From: an uncultured Clostridia bacterium
Lineage (GTDB): Bacteria > Bacillota > Clostridia > Peptostreptococcales > Anaerovoracaceae
Assembly: GCA_934281605.1 (NCBI GenBank)
Contig: CAKQXD010000004.1
Coordinates: 1 to 64,000, forward strand
DNA: 64,000 nucleotides
Reading direction: 5' to 3'
A model generated the notes under the pieces. It did not search any database. It was given only the letters and a program-made list of their open reading frames with translations, and had not been told where the DNA came from. The position numbers and the translations under genes are program-made. Within the stretch, counting starts at the first letter, position 1. Each line of letters starts with the position of its first letter. Below are positions 17,139 to 25,408 of the stretch, in pieces.

Positions 17139-18317
17139 CTACCGTTCGTCTTTTTTCGGCATCACCGCGTGCACGATCAGACAGATCACGATGGTCGCGG
17201 CCATGTCCGGCAGGGTGTTGCCCACCGGCATGTCGATGTTCATCAGGATCCGGTATAATATGAATCCGATGACCCATACGATCAGGTTGGCGATATTGAA
17301 CGCCTTGTCGCTGCTGTCTTTCTTGAGGAAGAAGAAGTCTGCGATCTGAATGGCGATCATCGGTGCAAAGACCGATCCGATGAGATACAGGAAATCCGTG
17401 ATGTTGTCCATCGGATATACGATAGCCGCGATGGTTCCGATCACTGCCACGACGACAGCTGCCGACTTGCCCTTTAACTTTGCAGAAAGGGACTCACTGG
17501 AGATCCCTGCGGAGTAGGCGTCCAGGAACGTGGTCGTAACCGTGGAGAACACCACGATCAGCAGAGCTGCGATACCAAGTCCCGCCTTCAGCATGATCTG
17601 GGCGATGTCGTATTCGCCTGTATAGATGGCCGCACCCATGCCGATGACGTACATCCAGCAGGAGATCACGCCGTATGTAACAGCGCTTGCCGCCGTCGCC
17701 TTGACCGGCGATTTAGCCTCTCTCGTGTAGTCGCTGATGAGTGGCAGCCACGAAAGCGGCATGGCTACCGAAAGCTCTACGGCCGCGCCGAAGGTCAGTC
17801 CGTCGTCCGAGATCACGCCGACCGCACCGCCATCTATGAAGATGACTTTGCAGAGGATCAGCGTCAGGACGAACAGCGCACCCATGGCGACCATGTTCAC
17901 CTTGCCCAGATGGGTCACGCCCACCAAAAGCCATACGACAATGAGGGCGCCGATGATGAGACACCATACCCAGCGTCCCGTGCCCGCTACGCCGTCCGCC
18001 GCCAGAGCGCCGTCGTAAATCATGATGGCCGTCCAGCCCACAAGCTGCAGTACATTTAAGAACGAAAAGAGCAGACCGCCCTTCTGTCCGAAGCTCATCT
18101 TGACCGTTTCCATGGAGCTTTTACGCACTTTTCCGCCGATGAGCCCCGCCAGAAACAGCATGGTACAGCCGATGATATGGCCCACGATGATGGCGGCGAA
18201 GCCCTTTGCAAATCCTAAAGAAGCCAGATAGGTCCCCGTGATGATCTCCGCAATGGAGACCCCCGCGCCGAACCAGATCAGCCCGTTTTCAAAGACCGAA
18301 GTACGTCTCTCTCCCAC
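17139..18317 (-). CDS. cytX: Hydroxymethylpyrimidine permease CytX (NCS1 family)
   Basis: 392 residues with about 11-12 membrane segments, matching nucleobase:cation symporter-1 proteins of the CytX group, which import the thiamine pyrimidine precursor HMP. The start is a GTG directly after the thiD stop (TAAGTG), with GGAGG 8 nt upstream. Last gene of the TPP-controlled operon after thiD, the kinase that acts on HMP; this order supports HMP rather than cytosine as substrate. N-terminal GAGVSIAEIITGTY is the conserved family segment. Confidence -1.
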   Translation of the reverse strand: MGERRTSVFENGLIWFGAGVSIAEIITGTYLASLGFAKGFAAIIVGHIIGCTMLFLAGLIGGKVRKSSMETVKMSFGQKGGLLFSFLNVLQLVGWTAIMIYDGALAADGVAGTGRWVWCLIIGALIVVWLLVGVTHLGKVNMVAMGALFVLTLILCKVIFIDGGAVGVISDDGLTFGAAVELSVAMPLSWLPLISDYTREAKSPVKATAASAVTYGVISCWMYVIGMGAAIYTGEYDIAQIMLKAGLGIAALLIVVFSTVTTTFLDAYSAGISSESLSAKLKGKSAAVVVAVIGTIAAIVYPMDNITDFLYLIGSVFAPMIAIQIADFFFLKKDSSDKAFNIANLIVWVIGFILYRILMNIDMPVGNTLPDMAATIVICLIVHAVMPKKDER

Positions 18318-19136
18318 TTAGAGCACCTCCTTAGAAGCCTCCTCGGTAAAGGCGCTTTCGATATCAAAGGTATGATCCATCGGACCGCTGCCCTGCCCCA
18401 GATCCAGCCGGGCGCACAGAGCTCCCGTGATGTAGGCTTTGGCACGCTCGATGGACTTTTCCATGGAGTAGCCCTTGGCCAGGTTGGATGCGATGGCGCT
18501 GGAAAGGGTGCAGCCGGTGCCGTGGGTATTCGGGTTGTCGATCCGTCTGCCCCGGAACCAGAGCCGGATCATGCCGCTGCAATACAGGTCGCTGGCGTCG
18601 TTCACCTTGTGGCCGCCTTTGCAAAGGACCGCGCAGCCGTATTTCTGGCTGATGATCCCCGCAGCCGCCTCCATCTCCGCTTCACTGGTGATGTTCATAC
18701 CGGACAGAACTTCCGCCTCCGGGATGTTTGGCGTAAGCAGATCCGCCAGCGGCAGCAGCTCAGATTTCAACGTTTCGATGGCGTCGTCGCTGATGAGCTT
18801 CGCCCCGCTGGTGGCCACCATGACAGGATCCACCACGATATTTTCTGCTTCGTATTCCTTTAATTTTTCCGCGATCTTGCTGATGAGGGGCGCGGACGCC
18901 ACCATGCCGATCTTCACGGCGTCGGGACGGATATCCGTGAACACGGAGTCCATCTGCTGTCCCAGAAATTCTGGTGTCACTTCCATAATATCCGTTACGC
19001 CGGTGGTGTTCTGGGCAGTCAAAGCGGTGATCGCACTCATGGCATACACGCCATTGGTGGCCATCGTCTTGATATCCGCCTGGATACCGGCTCCTCCGCT
19101 GCAGTCACTGCCAGCGATCGTTAATGCTGTTTTCAT
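18318..19136 (-). CDS. thiD: Hydroxymethylpyrimidine/phosphomethylpyrimidine kinase
   Basis: 272 residues, ribokinase fold. Starts ALTIAGSDCSGGAGIQADIK, the ThiD signature, and ends with the anion-hole motif NTHGTGCTLSSAIA carrying the catalytic Cys region. It phosphorylates HMP to HMP-P and HMP-PP for ThiE. RBS AGGAGAGG 5 nt before the ATG. Fourth gene of the thiamine operon, abutting cytX. Confidence -1.
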   Translation of the reverse strand: MKTALTIAGSDCSGGAGIQADIKTMATNGVYAMSAITALTAQNTTGVTDIMEVTPEFLGQQMDSVFTDIRPDAVKIGMVASAPLISKIAEKLKEYEAENIVVDPVMVATSGAKLISDDAIETLKSELLPLADLLTPNIPEAEVLSGMNITSEAEMEAAAGIISQKYGCAVLCKGGHKVNDASDLYCSGMIRLWFRGRRIDNPNTHGTGCTLSSAIASNLAKGYSMEKSIERAKAYITGALCARLDLGQGSGPMDHTFDIESAFTEEASKEVL

Positions 19137-19157
19137 AAACCTCTCCTTTTATGTTAA

Positions 19158-19841
19158 TTATTCTGTGAGTTCGTCGATGATTCCCTGCACATCTTCCAAA
19201 GACTCCAGCGCCAGATCCGCTTCCTTCTGCAGATCCTGCCAGTCGTCATGGCTGGAAGCGTCGTACACGCCTATGGTGTAATATCCGGCGTTGTTGGCCG
19301 TCCGCACGGCGTACAGTCCGTCTTCCACAACGCAGGTATCCTCCGGCGTGGTTCCCATGAGAGCCGCCGCCCGGTGAAAGATCTCCGGTTCGTTTTTACT
19401 GCCGCCCACTTCGCCGCAGGTAAAAAGCTCCTGAAAATACTTTGCCAGATCCAGCCGTTCCAACGCCGTCCTGATCTGCCGCTTATCGCTGGACGTGGCA
19501 ACCGTCATGGCAACGCCCTTTGCAGAAAGAGCCGCCAGAAGCTCTCGGACGCCCGCCTTGGCCTGCGCCTCGTCGCGGTAAAATGCATCCACCACATCCA
19601 GCACGCCCTGATGGATCTCCGCCTCCGTCTGCGTAAGATCATATGTCTTTTTCAAATAGGCTGCGCCGTCCGCCAGGCTGAGGGAAAAGAGGATCTTGTT
19701 GAGCCCCTGCTCCGGCTCCTTGCCCAGGCCCTGCAGGTAGCGCGCGCCCGCCTGATCCCAGATCTTCATGGAGTCCAGCAGCGTCCCGTCCACGTCGAAG
19801 ATGGCGCCTCGAATGTCTCGTTTTTCTTTTTTATCGGTCAT
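19158..19841 (-). CDS. HAD-superfamily phosphatase in the thiamine operon
   Basis: 227 residues. The nucleophile motif FDVDGTLLDS has D16 and D18; later come VATSS (motif II), the lysine in GSKNEPEIF (motif III) and VVEDGLYAVRTANNAG (motif IV), so it belongs to the beta-phosphoglucomutase-like group with a helical cap. It sits between thiE and thiD in a TPP-regulated operon. I infer action on a thiamine intermediate, for example dephosphorylation of thiamine phosphate or of damaged HMP phosphate. A general sugar phosphatase cannot be excluded. RBS AGGAGG 8 nt from ATG. Confidence -1.
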   Translation of the reverse strand: MTDKKEKRDIRGAIFDVDGTLLDSMKIWDQAGARYLQGLGKEPEQGLNKILFSLSLADGAAYLKKTYDLTQTEAEIHQGVLDVVDAFYRDEAQAKAGVRELLAALSAKGVAMTVATSSDKRQIRTALERLDLAKYFQELFTCGEVGGSKNEPEIFHRAAALMGTTPEDTCVVEDGLYAVRTANNAGYYTIGVYDASSHDDWQDLQKEADLALESLEDVQGIIDELTE

Positions 19842-19860
19842 ATCATGCTCCTCCTGCCGC

Positions 19861-20526
19861 CTATTTCTGCAAAGTTTCCACAGGCGCTGCCACGGCTTTC
19901 GCCGTCAGGTCATGCAGTTCTCTGGACGCTTCTTTCAGGTCTTTTTGAGCAAAGATGGCGCTGATGACCGCGACGCCGCAGATGCCGCTTCCCGCCAGCT
20001 CCGAGACGTTGTCTTTGCTGATGCCGCCGATGGCGATGACCGGGATGCTGACCGCCTGACAAATGTCTTTCAGGGTCTGCGGGCCGACTTCCACAGCGTC
20101 GTCTTTGGATCCCGTCGCAAAGACCGCGCCTACCCCCAGGTAGTCCGCTCCGTGAGCCTCAGCCAGTTTGGCCTGTTCTACCGTCTGAGCCGACACGCCA
20201 ATGATCTTGTCCGGGCCTAATTTTGCCCGCACGTCACCTGCTTCCATGTCGCTCTGGCCCACGTGAACGCCGTCGGCATCCATGGCCAGCGCAATGTCCA
20301 CGCTGTCGTTGATGACAAAGGGGATCTTGCGGGCATTGCAAAGTTTCTTGATTTCCTTGGCTTCTTCCAGGAAAAGCTCCTGCGCCAGCTCTTTTTCCCG
20401 CAGCTGCACGAAGGTGACGCCGCCGTCGATGGCTTGCTCCACCGCCTGATACAGGGTTTCGCCGTCTGCCAGCCACCGCCGGTCGGTCACGGCGTATAAT
20501 AATAAATCTTTTTTATCGCACTTCAT
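19861..20526 (-). CDS. thiE: Thiamine-phosphate synthase
   Basis: 221 residues, TIM-barrel. It contains LREKEL, PFVINDSVDIALAMDADG and the VHVGQSDM motif typical of ThiE, and GVGAVFATGSKDD near the phosphate site. It condenses HMP-PP with thiazole phosphate to thiamine phosphate. Its start overlaps the end of thiM by 14 bp, so translation is likely coupled; both enzymes work in sequence (ThiM supplies the thiazole phosphate). Confidence -1.
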   Translation of the reverse strand: MKCDKKDLLLYAVTDRRWLADGETLYQAVEQAIDGGVTFVQLREKELAQELFLEEAKEIKKLCNARKIPFVINDSVDIALAMDADGVHVGQSDMEAGDVRAKLGPDKIIGVSAQTVEQAKLAEAHGADYLGVGAVFATGSKDDAVEVGPQTLKDICQAVSIPVIAIGGISKDNVSELAGSGICGVAVISAIFAQKDLKEASRELHDLTAKAVAAPVETLQK

Positions 20527-21334
20527 AATTTGCTCCTTTTTCCAGGGTTTCCCCGGTCATATTGTAGATCGCGTCGATGATACGGTTTCTGTATGTGGAG
20601 TTGCCGTCGCCGTCTTCCATGCGGCTCCAGCCGATCTCTCCGGCAAGTCCCATGGCGCACACTGCCGCCGCTGCCGCCTCCAGCTTGTTGTCGGGGTTGG
20701 CCACCAGGAATGCCGTCATCATGCCCGACAGCTGACATCCCGTTCCGGTGATCCGACCCATCTCGGCTCTGCCGTTGCGGATCACATAGCATTTTTCTGC
20801 GTCTGCCACCAGGTCGATGGCTCCGGTTATGGCGATGATGCTTCCGGTTTTCGCTGCAAAGTTCTTGGCAAAGGCTACGGCGTTGTCCAGGGTCGCTTCC
20901 GTCACGGCGTCTGCCACATCGGCGTCCACGCCCTTGGTCGTGCCGCTTCCCAGCGCCAGGGTCTTGATCTCGGAAATATTGCCGCGGACTACATCCGGTT
21001 TCAGCTCGTCCAGGATCTTAACGGCGGTTTCCGTCCGCAGCTTGCTTGCGCCTGCGCCCACCGGATCCAGCAGCAGGACGTGTCCCAGTGCCTTGGCTTT
21101 CTTGCCTGCGATAAACATCCCCTCGATGGTTCTCTTGTTGAGAGTCCCGATGTTGATGTTCAGCCCGCCGCAGATGGACGTGATGTCCTCCACGTCGTCC
21201 GGTTCATCGGACATGATAGGGCTGCCGCCGCATGCCAGCAGCACGTTGGCGACGTCGTTTACAGTAACGTAATTTGTAATGTTGTGGACCAGCGGCGACT
21301 TCTCCCGCACGTTGTCCATGCATGTTTTGATCAT
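20513..21334 (-). CDS. thiM: Hydroxyethylthiazole kinase
   Basis: 273 residues from the ATG at 21334, preceded by GGAGG at 7 nt; an upstream in-frame ATG at 21388 lacks a site. Begins with SPLVHNITNYVTVNDVANV, the ThiM hallmark, then DPVGAGAS and GTGCQLSG at the active site. It salvages the thiazole alcohol. First gene after the TPP riboswitch. Since no thiG, thiH, thiS or thiF occurs here, the thiazole half may come only from salvage, unless those genes lie elsewhere. Confidence -1.
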   Translation of the reverse strand: MIKTCMDNVREKSPLVHNITNYVTVNDVANVLLACGGSPIMSDEPDDVEDITSICGGLNINIGTLNKRTIEGMFIAGKKAKALGHVLLLDPVGAGASKLRTETAVKILDELKPDVVRGNISEIKTLALGSGTTKGVDADVADAVTEATLDNAVAFAKNFAAKTGSIIAITGAIDLVADAEKCYVIRNGRAEMGRITGTGCQLSGMMTAFLVANPDNKLEAAAAAVCAMGLAGEIGWSRMEDGDGNSTYRNRIIDAIYNMTGETLEKGANYEVR

Positions 21335-21378
21335 TTTTATACCTCCACACAGATATAGATAACTCTTAAAAGCGCAGA

Positions 21379-21453
21379 AGAATTGCACTGCGGCTAAAGC
21401 CGCGCAATTCTGGCGTTTGAGCCGCGCGCTGTATCAAAGATACAGGCGGCTCA
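21379..21453 (-). promoter_or_regulatory. Two leader hairpins between TPP aptamer and thiM (expression platform candidates)
   Basis: On the minus strand the first stem (21418-21453, TGAGCCGC with TGTATC and complements) is followed by a second (21379-21411, AGAATTGC and GCGGC with complements). Neither is followed by a long T run, so control may act on translation or through an alternative fold. Confidence -1.
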
Positions 21454-21514
21454 TAAAAATTAGCGGACACGCCTTAGAGGCATATCCGCATCAAAAATCA
21501 ATTCTTCGCATCTT

Positions 21515-21605
21515 ATATGTCCCTACGTTGGCATTATCCAAATCAGGTTTCGGGTCAAGATACACAATCTACTCTCAGCCTGCTTGAGCAAGCTCCCCGC
21601 TGTGA
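21515..21605 (-). ncRNA. TPP riboswitch (THI element)
   Basis: Minus strand shows the conserved order GGGGAGC, GGCTGAGA, GACCCG, AACCTGAT, GGATAATGCCA and CGTAGGGA. These are the helix P2-P5 signatures of the thiamine pyrophosphate aptamer. It lies 180 nt upstream of thiM and should lower expression of the whole thiM-cytX operon when TPP is plentiful. Confidence -1.
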
Positions 21606-21615
21606 TTACGGCTAC

Positions 21616-21644
21616 ATTGTAGCACTTTCGGTGTGATGGTGCAA
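21616..21644 (-). promoter_or_regulatory. Promoter of the thiamine salvage operon
   Basis: Minus strand: -35 TTGCAC (21639-21644), 17-nt spacer, -10 TACAAT (21616-21621), a few bases upstream of the TPP aptamer. Confidence -1.
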
Positions 21645-21791
21645 GGTTTGTTTTGTTATAAACGCAAATCGAAATAACATGTGTTAAAAGAAAATCGGAA
21701 TAAAACCACACGCAGGTCAGTTCAATTTGCTTTAGCTTGCCCTCCTATTTCCTGATTTCTCCCGTCAAGGATTTAGAATACAGCAATAAAT

Positions 21792-22013
21792 TTAACATGT
21801 AATCCTCTTTTTCAGGATTTCATGTTGTACCAGTGCTGTCAGATAGGGACATTACAACATAAACGTCCATTTTCCCTTGCTCTATGTTGTACCAACCAAA
21901 GACATATCGGCGGAGACAACATGAACGCCTGCATTTTCAAATTTCACGTTGTCATCTTTGGAGGAAATCCAAAAATGACAACATCAACAGCCAGATTTCA
22001 ACTTAAACGTTGA
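21792..22013. repeat. Tandem palindromic repeat array, exact 62-bp period
   Basis: Four 36-37-nt repeat units (21792-21828, 21854-21890, 21916-21952, 21978-22013) alternate with three unrelated 25-nt segments. Units 2-4 start ACAACAT and units 1-3 end GTTGT; their middles share an AAC-x-CC and ATTTTC pattern but differ in detail. Both the units and the intervals are closed by complementary GTTGT/ACAAC, so alternating hairpins can form on either strand; unit 1 and interval 3 have especially long stems. It overlaps the last 16 bp of the gene at 21998-22351. The units are too divergent for a normal CRISPR array and no cas gene is in the window. Confidence -1.
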
Positions 22014-22351
22014 GTCCTTTTGAATTCATCAACTTTCTCACACCATTCATCAATCAACTTTCGCAATTCCAGCGTATTTACTTCACACTGCTCGTCATCA
22101 TCAGACAAACTATTATAAATTGTTGTAATATCAGGAGTGATTTCTGCATAACAAATATTTCCCCCAATTTCTTCATGCTGAACCTTGCCTGAAATCACTT
22201 TATCAAAAGACTCCTTAATCCATTTCCTAAATGCGTTTACTTCAACAACTAGAAAAATAGTTAATAAATCATATTTTTCGTCATCAAATATGACGTTTAA
22301 ATGTTTACTTCCATCAGCTAATTCATATATCTGATATTCTTTTTCTAACAT
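21998..22351 (-). CDS. Small hypothetical protein, possible orphan immunity protein
   Basis: 117 residues, acidic, cytoplasmic, no membrane segment. The pattern (LNVIFDDEKYD, an E-x-x-x-F-x-x-W-I segment, a GNICYAEITPD strand, C-terminal LRKLIDEWCEKV) resembles small immunity proteins of polymorphic toxin systems, but I cannot name the family. Its 3' end runs into the 62-bp repeat array. It is the third of three AT-rich genes on this strand, between two GC-richer housekeeping operons. Confidence -1.
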   Translation of the reverse strand: MLEKEYQIYELADGSKHLNVIFDDEKYDLLTIFLVVEVNAFRKWIKESFDKVISGKVQHEEIGGNICYAEITPDITTIYNSLSDDDEQCEVNTLELRKLIDEWCEKVDEFKRTQRLS

Positions 22352-22400
22352 ATCGGTTACTCCTTGGAAATGCTGGTATTATTTTGTCATTAGCGATAGA

Positions 22401-22760
22401 CTAATAATCAATAATTATTTGAGCCTGATATGATCGTAATTCTTTTTCATTTATAATGCTTACAGCATCTGGATTTGACTTCCTTAGTATTTCAGTAATC
22501 GGAATTTGTTGCTGATAAGTTTTCTCTATATCATCCACAAAGATTCCATCCTTGCCATGATATGTCAGAAACACTCTTTGTAAAACTTTCTTTCCAAAAA
22601 CAAAGCCTATTCCAAACTTGCCATCTAATCCCGCTATCTCAACAACATCATCTAGCCAGAAAAACATCGACATATCTTGATTATCATACAAAGGACTCCT
22701 TATAAACTCCGCGCGAGTATACCCTTTCTTTATGCATACACAATTATTAATAATGAGCAT
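22401..22760 (-). CDS. Hypothetical protein in an orphan immunity-like cluster
   Basis: 119 residues, no signal peptide, no membrane segment. It reads as a small mixed alpha/beta cytoplasmic protein (FGIGFVFGKKVLQRVFLTYHG in short form: GIGFVFGKK). I do not recognise it. Co-oriented with the SUKH gene upstream and the 117-residue gene downstream, with similar low GC, so the three probably arrived or are kept together. Confidence -1.
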   Translation of the reverse strand: MLIINNCVCIKKGYTRAEFIRSPLYDNQDMSMFFWLDDVVEIAGLDGKFGIGFVFGKKVLQRVFLTYHGKDGIFVDDIEKTYQQQIPITEILRKSNPDAVSIINEKELRSYQAQIIIDY

Positions 22761-22793
22761 AGTCTAAATCCACCCTTCATTACTTTAATTCTA

Positions 22794-23282
22794 TCATAGC
22801 AAATCTGACCAAAATGGGATATTGGGAAATTCACTAAGGTCTCTGGATCCCTTCCCATTAAAAAATTCAATCTCTAAATAATCATATAAATCCCTGCCAT
22901 AATATATAATGTCTAAGCCATGCACAGAAAAGACCGGGGGATTATCTCCTGATTTTTCAGGAATATATCTATGACTATATATTGGAATAAGGCGAGGCGC
23001 TTTTGCAAGTTTTTCTAATATAATGTTGTCCACAGGATTTTCTCTTATCGCCTCATATGGCATCTCCATTACCCTTTTAATCAGTTCTATATTTTCCGAA
23101 CTGATATTTCTCCAATTATAAAAGCCCTCAGATATTGGTAAAGCATACTGAATCAAGTCCCGTAAACTCTTCGGAAATTCTATATGATATATCTCTTCAA
23201 TGGACTTAATTTCTTCCTCTGTTAAGCCACTATCAAATATAACATGCTTATTCTTCATCTTTTCAATCATTTCTTTAAACAT
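22794..23282 (-). CDS. SMI1/KNR4 (SUKH) family protein, putative immunity protein
   Basis: 162 residues. GLTEEEIKSIEEIYHIEFP followed by KSLRDLIQYALPIS is the typical N-terminal helix pair of the SUKH superfamily, and the C-terminal half has the FSVHGLDIIYYG strand segment. SUKH proteins are among the commonest immunity proteins of bacterial polymorphic toxins. No toxin gene is next to it, so it looks like an orphan immunity gene that may protect against neighbours' toxins. RBS GGGAG 8 nt from the ATG. Confidence -1.
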   Translation of the reverse strand: MFKEMIEKMKNKHVIFDSGLTEEEIKSIEEIYHIEFPKSLRDLIQYALPISEGFYNWRNISSENIELIKRVMEMPYEAIRENPVDNIILEKLAKAPRLIPIYSHRYIPEKSGDNPPVFSVHGLDIIYYGRDLYDYLEIEFFNGKGSRDLSEFPNIPFWSDLL

Positions 23283-23321
23283 ATCTTACGCTCCCTGAAT
23301 CATTGAATTCTAAAGAAAATA

Positions 23322-23343
23322 GTGCCCCGGATATCCGGAGCAC
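23322..23343 (-). terminator. Terminator of the MoxR-VWA operon
   Basis: Self-complementary GTGC-x-CCGGATATCCGG-x-GCAC, followed on the minus strand by TATTTTCTTT, 14 bp after the VWA stop. Confidence -1.
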
Positions 23344-23356
23344 TGAAATCTTCTTT

Positions 23357-24550
23357 CTAATTTCCCCGCATCAGCTTATACATACCATCTTTGAGGCCGT
23401 CGATGGACAGCTGGAACATGGGGAAGACTTTTTCTATTTCTACGAAGGATTCCGGCATCCATGCCAGCTCCTGTTCCCGTTCCTGGGGATGGAGCCAGAT
23501 GGAATGGGGGTATTTATCTTTAAATCGTTTGAACCAGGTGATGCCGTCAGCCGAAGCCGCAGACCAGCTGCTCTGGGAGCCGTCTTTCAGCTCGTGGATG
23601 GCCATGTCCGCGTCGCCTACGAAGATGACTTTGTATTCGCTGGAAATGTTCCGCAGCACCCAGTCGGTCTTGACGCTCTTTTCGGGATCTACTTCCGGGT
23701 CTTCGTACACCCGCTGCTCCAGGCAGTTGTGGAAGTAATAGATTTTCAGATCCGAGAAGGTATTGGCCTTGTTAAGGGACTGAAACAGCAGGCTGCAAAG
23801 CTGCTCGTAAGGCCGCATGGATCCGCCGGAGTCGATGAGCACCATGAGCTTCAGCCTGTTTTTCCGCGGCGGCTGCATCCGGATGTCCAGGATCCCTCCC
23901 CGCTTGCATGTGTGATCGATAGTCCCGCGGATGTCCAGCTCTTCTTCGCTGGTTTCCAGCTTTCGCGACAGCTCGCGAAGCAGTCGAAACGCCATCTGAA
24001 ACTGGCGCGATTCGATGGTACAATCGGTCCGCCAGTCGCGAAACCGCCGGTCGCCTCTGGCATGGATGATGCTCTTGCCCCCTGCTCCCTGCATCATGGC
24101 GCCGTTACCCGTTCCCGGGCCTGCACCGGCGCCGCCGGGAGCATTGCCGAAGATCGCCTCGCCGCTCATGGCAGGCCGGGCCGGATCAAGCTCGCCTTCT
24201 TCGGCAGTCAGCCGTTCTTCCATGATCGCCATGGCCTGCGACAGCTCCATCTCGTTCTTCTGAAAATACCCTGCAAAGGCCTTTGCAGCAGTCTCCGGAT
24301 CCGCCGACAGCTCCTTGAGCTCCTGTGAAATCTTTGCAGAATCTACGGTCTTAAAATACTGATAAAACATCCCGTCGAACTTGTCCAGATCGCTCTCCGT
24401 CTTGACCAGAAGCGTTCGACAGAGGATGTAAAACCCCTGAAAGCTCTGGCCGTGAAGCCCCTGGTGCAGCCCCTCGATGAGGGACAGCCAGTCGTGAAGG
24501 GACACCTTGAATCCGCCGCTTCGAAGAAACAGCAGAAACCCCAGAAACAT
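23357..24550 (-). CDS. VWA domain protein (CoxE-like), partner of a MoxR ATPase
   Basis: 397 residues. The C-terminal half is a von Willebrand A domain with the MIDAS start VLIDSGGSMRPYE (about residue 235) and a later FVGDADMAIHEL. The N-terminal half is helical with a glycine-rich stretch (about 120-150). MoxR/VWA pairs act as chaperones that insert cofactors or remodel protein complexes; the client is unknown here. Its start overlaps the moxR stop by one base (TAATG), so the two are coupled. Confidence -1.
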   Translation of the reverse strand: MFLGFLLFLRSGGFKVSLHDWLSLIEGLHQGLHGQSFQGFYILCRTLLVKTESDLDKFDGMFYQYFKTVDSAKISQELKELSADPETAAKAFAGYFQKNEMELSQAMAIMEERLTAEEGELDPARPAMSGEAIFGNAPGGAGAGPGTGNGAMMQGAGGKSIIHARGDRRFRDWRTDCTIESRQFQMAFRLLRELSRKLETSEEELDIRGTIDHTCKRGGILDIRMQPPRKNRLKLMVLIDSGGSMRPYEQLCSLLFQSLNKANTFSDLKIYYFHNCLEQRVYEDPEVDPEKSVKTDWVLRNISSEYKVIFVGDADMAIHELKDGSQSSWSAASADGITWFKRFKDKYPHSIWLHPQEREQELAWMPESFVEIEKVFPMFQLSIDGLKDGMYKLMRGN

Positions 24551-25392
24551 TACCGCAGTCCTCCCCGGAGGCCGCCGGTGCTCTGCTTTACTTCCGCCAG
24601 ATCCTCGTCTTTTTTCACGAGGAAGCTGAGGAGCGGCAGATCGGATCTGAGATTGTCCGTCGAGATCCCGCTTAGTTTCAGGGCGCCGATCCAGTCCAAA
24701 AGCTCGCTGGTGCTCGGTTTTTTCTTCAGTTCAAAGTATTCCCGCACGTAGAAAAAGGCGTCCAGCACCTGGTTCATCAGCTCGTCTTCGATGTCCGGGT
24801 AATGGGCCAGGACGATGTCCCGCATCAGCTTTTTGTCCGGGAATTCGATGAAGTGGAAAGCGCAGCGGCGCAGGAATGCGTCGGGCAGCTCTTTCTCCGC
24901 GTTGGACGTGATGATGACGATGGGCGCGTGTTTAGCCTTGATGGTCTCGTCGGTTTCCGGGATGTAAAATTCCATCCGGTCCAGCTCCCACAACAAATCA
25001 TTGGGGAATTCCAGATCCGCCTTGTCGATCTCGTCGATGAGGAGCACGCACTGCTCGTCGGCGCAGAAGGCCTCGCCGATCTTGCCCATTTTGATGTAGC
25101 GCTTGATGTCGTCCACGCCTTCGTTGCCCAGCTCGCTGTCGTACAGCCGCTTGACTACGTCGTACTGATAGAGCCCGTCCTGGGCCTTCGTAGTGGACTT
25201 GATGCTCCAGATGATCAGCTCCTTGCCGAGAGCCTTAGCGATGGCCTCCGCCAGCGCCGTCTTACCGGTTCCCGGTTCACCCTTGACCAGCAGCGACTTG
25301 TGCATCTGGATGGCGATATTGGCTGTCAGCATCAGGTCGTCGTTGATGATGTACCCGTCCGTTCCCTGGAATGGATGATTTGCCTCGTTCAT
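24550..25392 (-). CDS. MoxR family AAA+ ATPase
   Basis: 280 residues. Walker A GEPGTGKT at 38-45, Walker B VLLIDEIDKAD, sensor 1 VIITSNAEKELPDAFLRR with the arginine finger. Forms rings that work with a VWA partner, here the next gene. The usual MoxR length is somewhat over 300, so this is a compact form. The gene follows DUF445 with a 16-bp gap and may belong to the same transcript as thiC, DUF169 and DUF445. Confidence -1.
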   Translation of the reverse strand: MNEANHPFQGTDGYIINDDLMLTANIAIQMHKSLLVKGEPGTGKTALAEAIAKALGKELIIWSIKSTTKAQDGLYQYDVVKRLYDSELGNEGVDDIKRYIKMGKIGEAFCADEQCVLLIDEIDKADLEFPNDLLWELDRMEFYIPETDETIKAKHAPIVIITSNAEKELPDAFLRRCAFHFIEFPDKKLMRDIVLAHYPDIEDELMNQVLDAFFYVREYFELKKKPSTSELLDWIGALKLSGISTDNLRSDLPLLSFLVKKDEDLAEVKQSTGGLRGGLR

Positions 25393-25408
25393 GTCTTTTA
25401 CTCCGCTT

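Noticed and set aside
21792..22013. True CRISPR array
   Set aside because: Spacing is CRISPR-like but the repeats differ from each other at many positions, intervals are only 25 nt and no cas gene is in the window.
21822..22013. 63-codon plus-strand frame over the repeat array
   Set aside because: The 62-bp period is not a multiple of three, so the repeat is not kept as a peptide; no good ribosome binding site.
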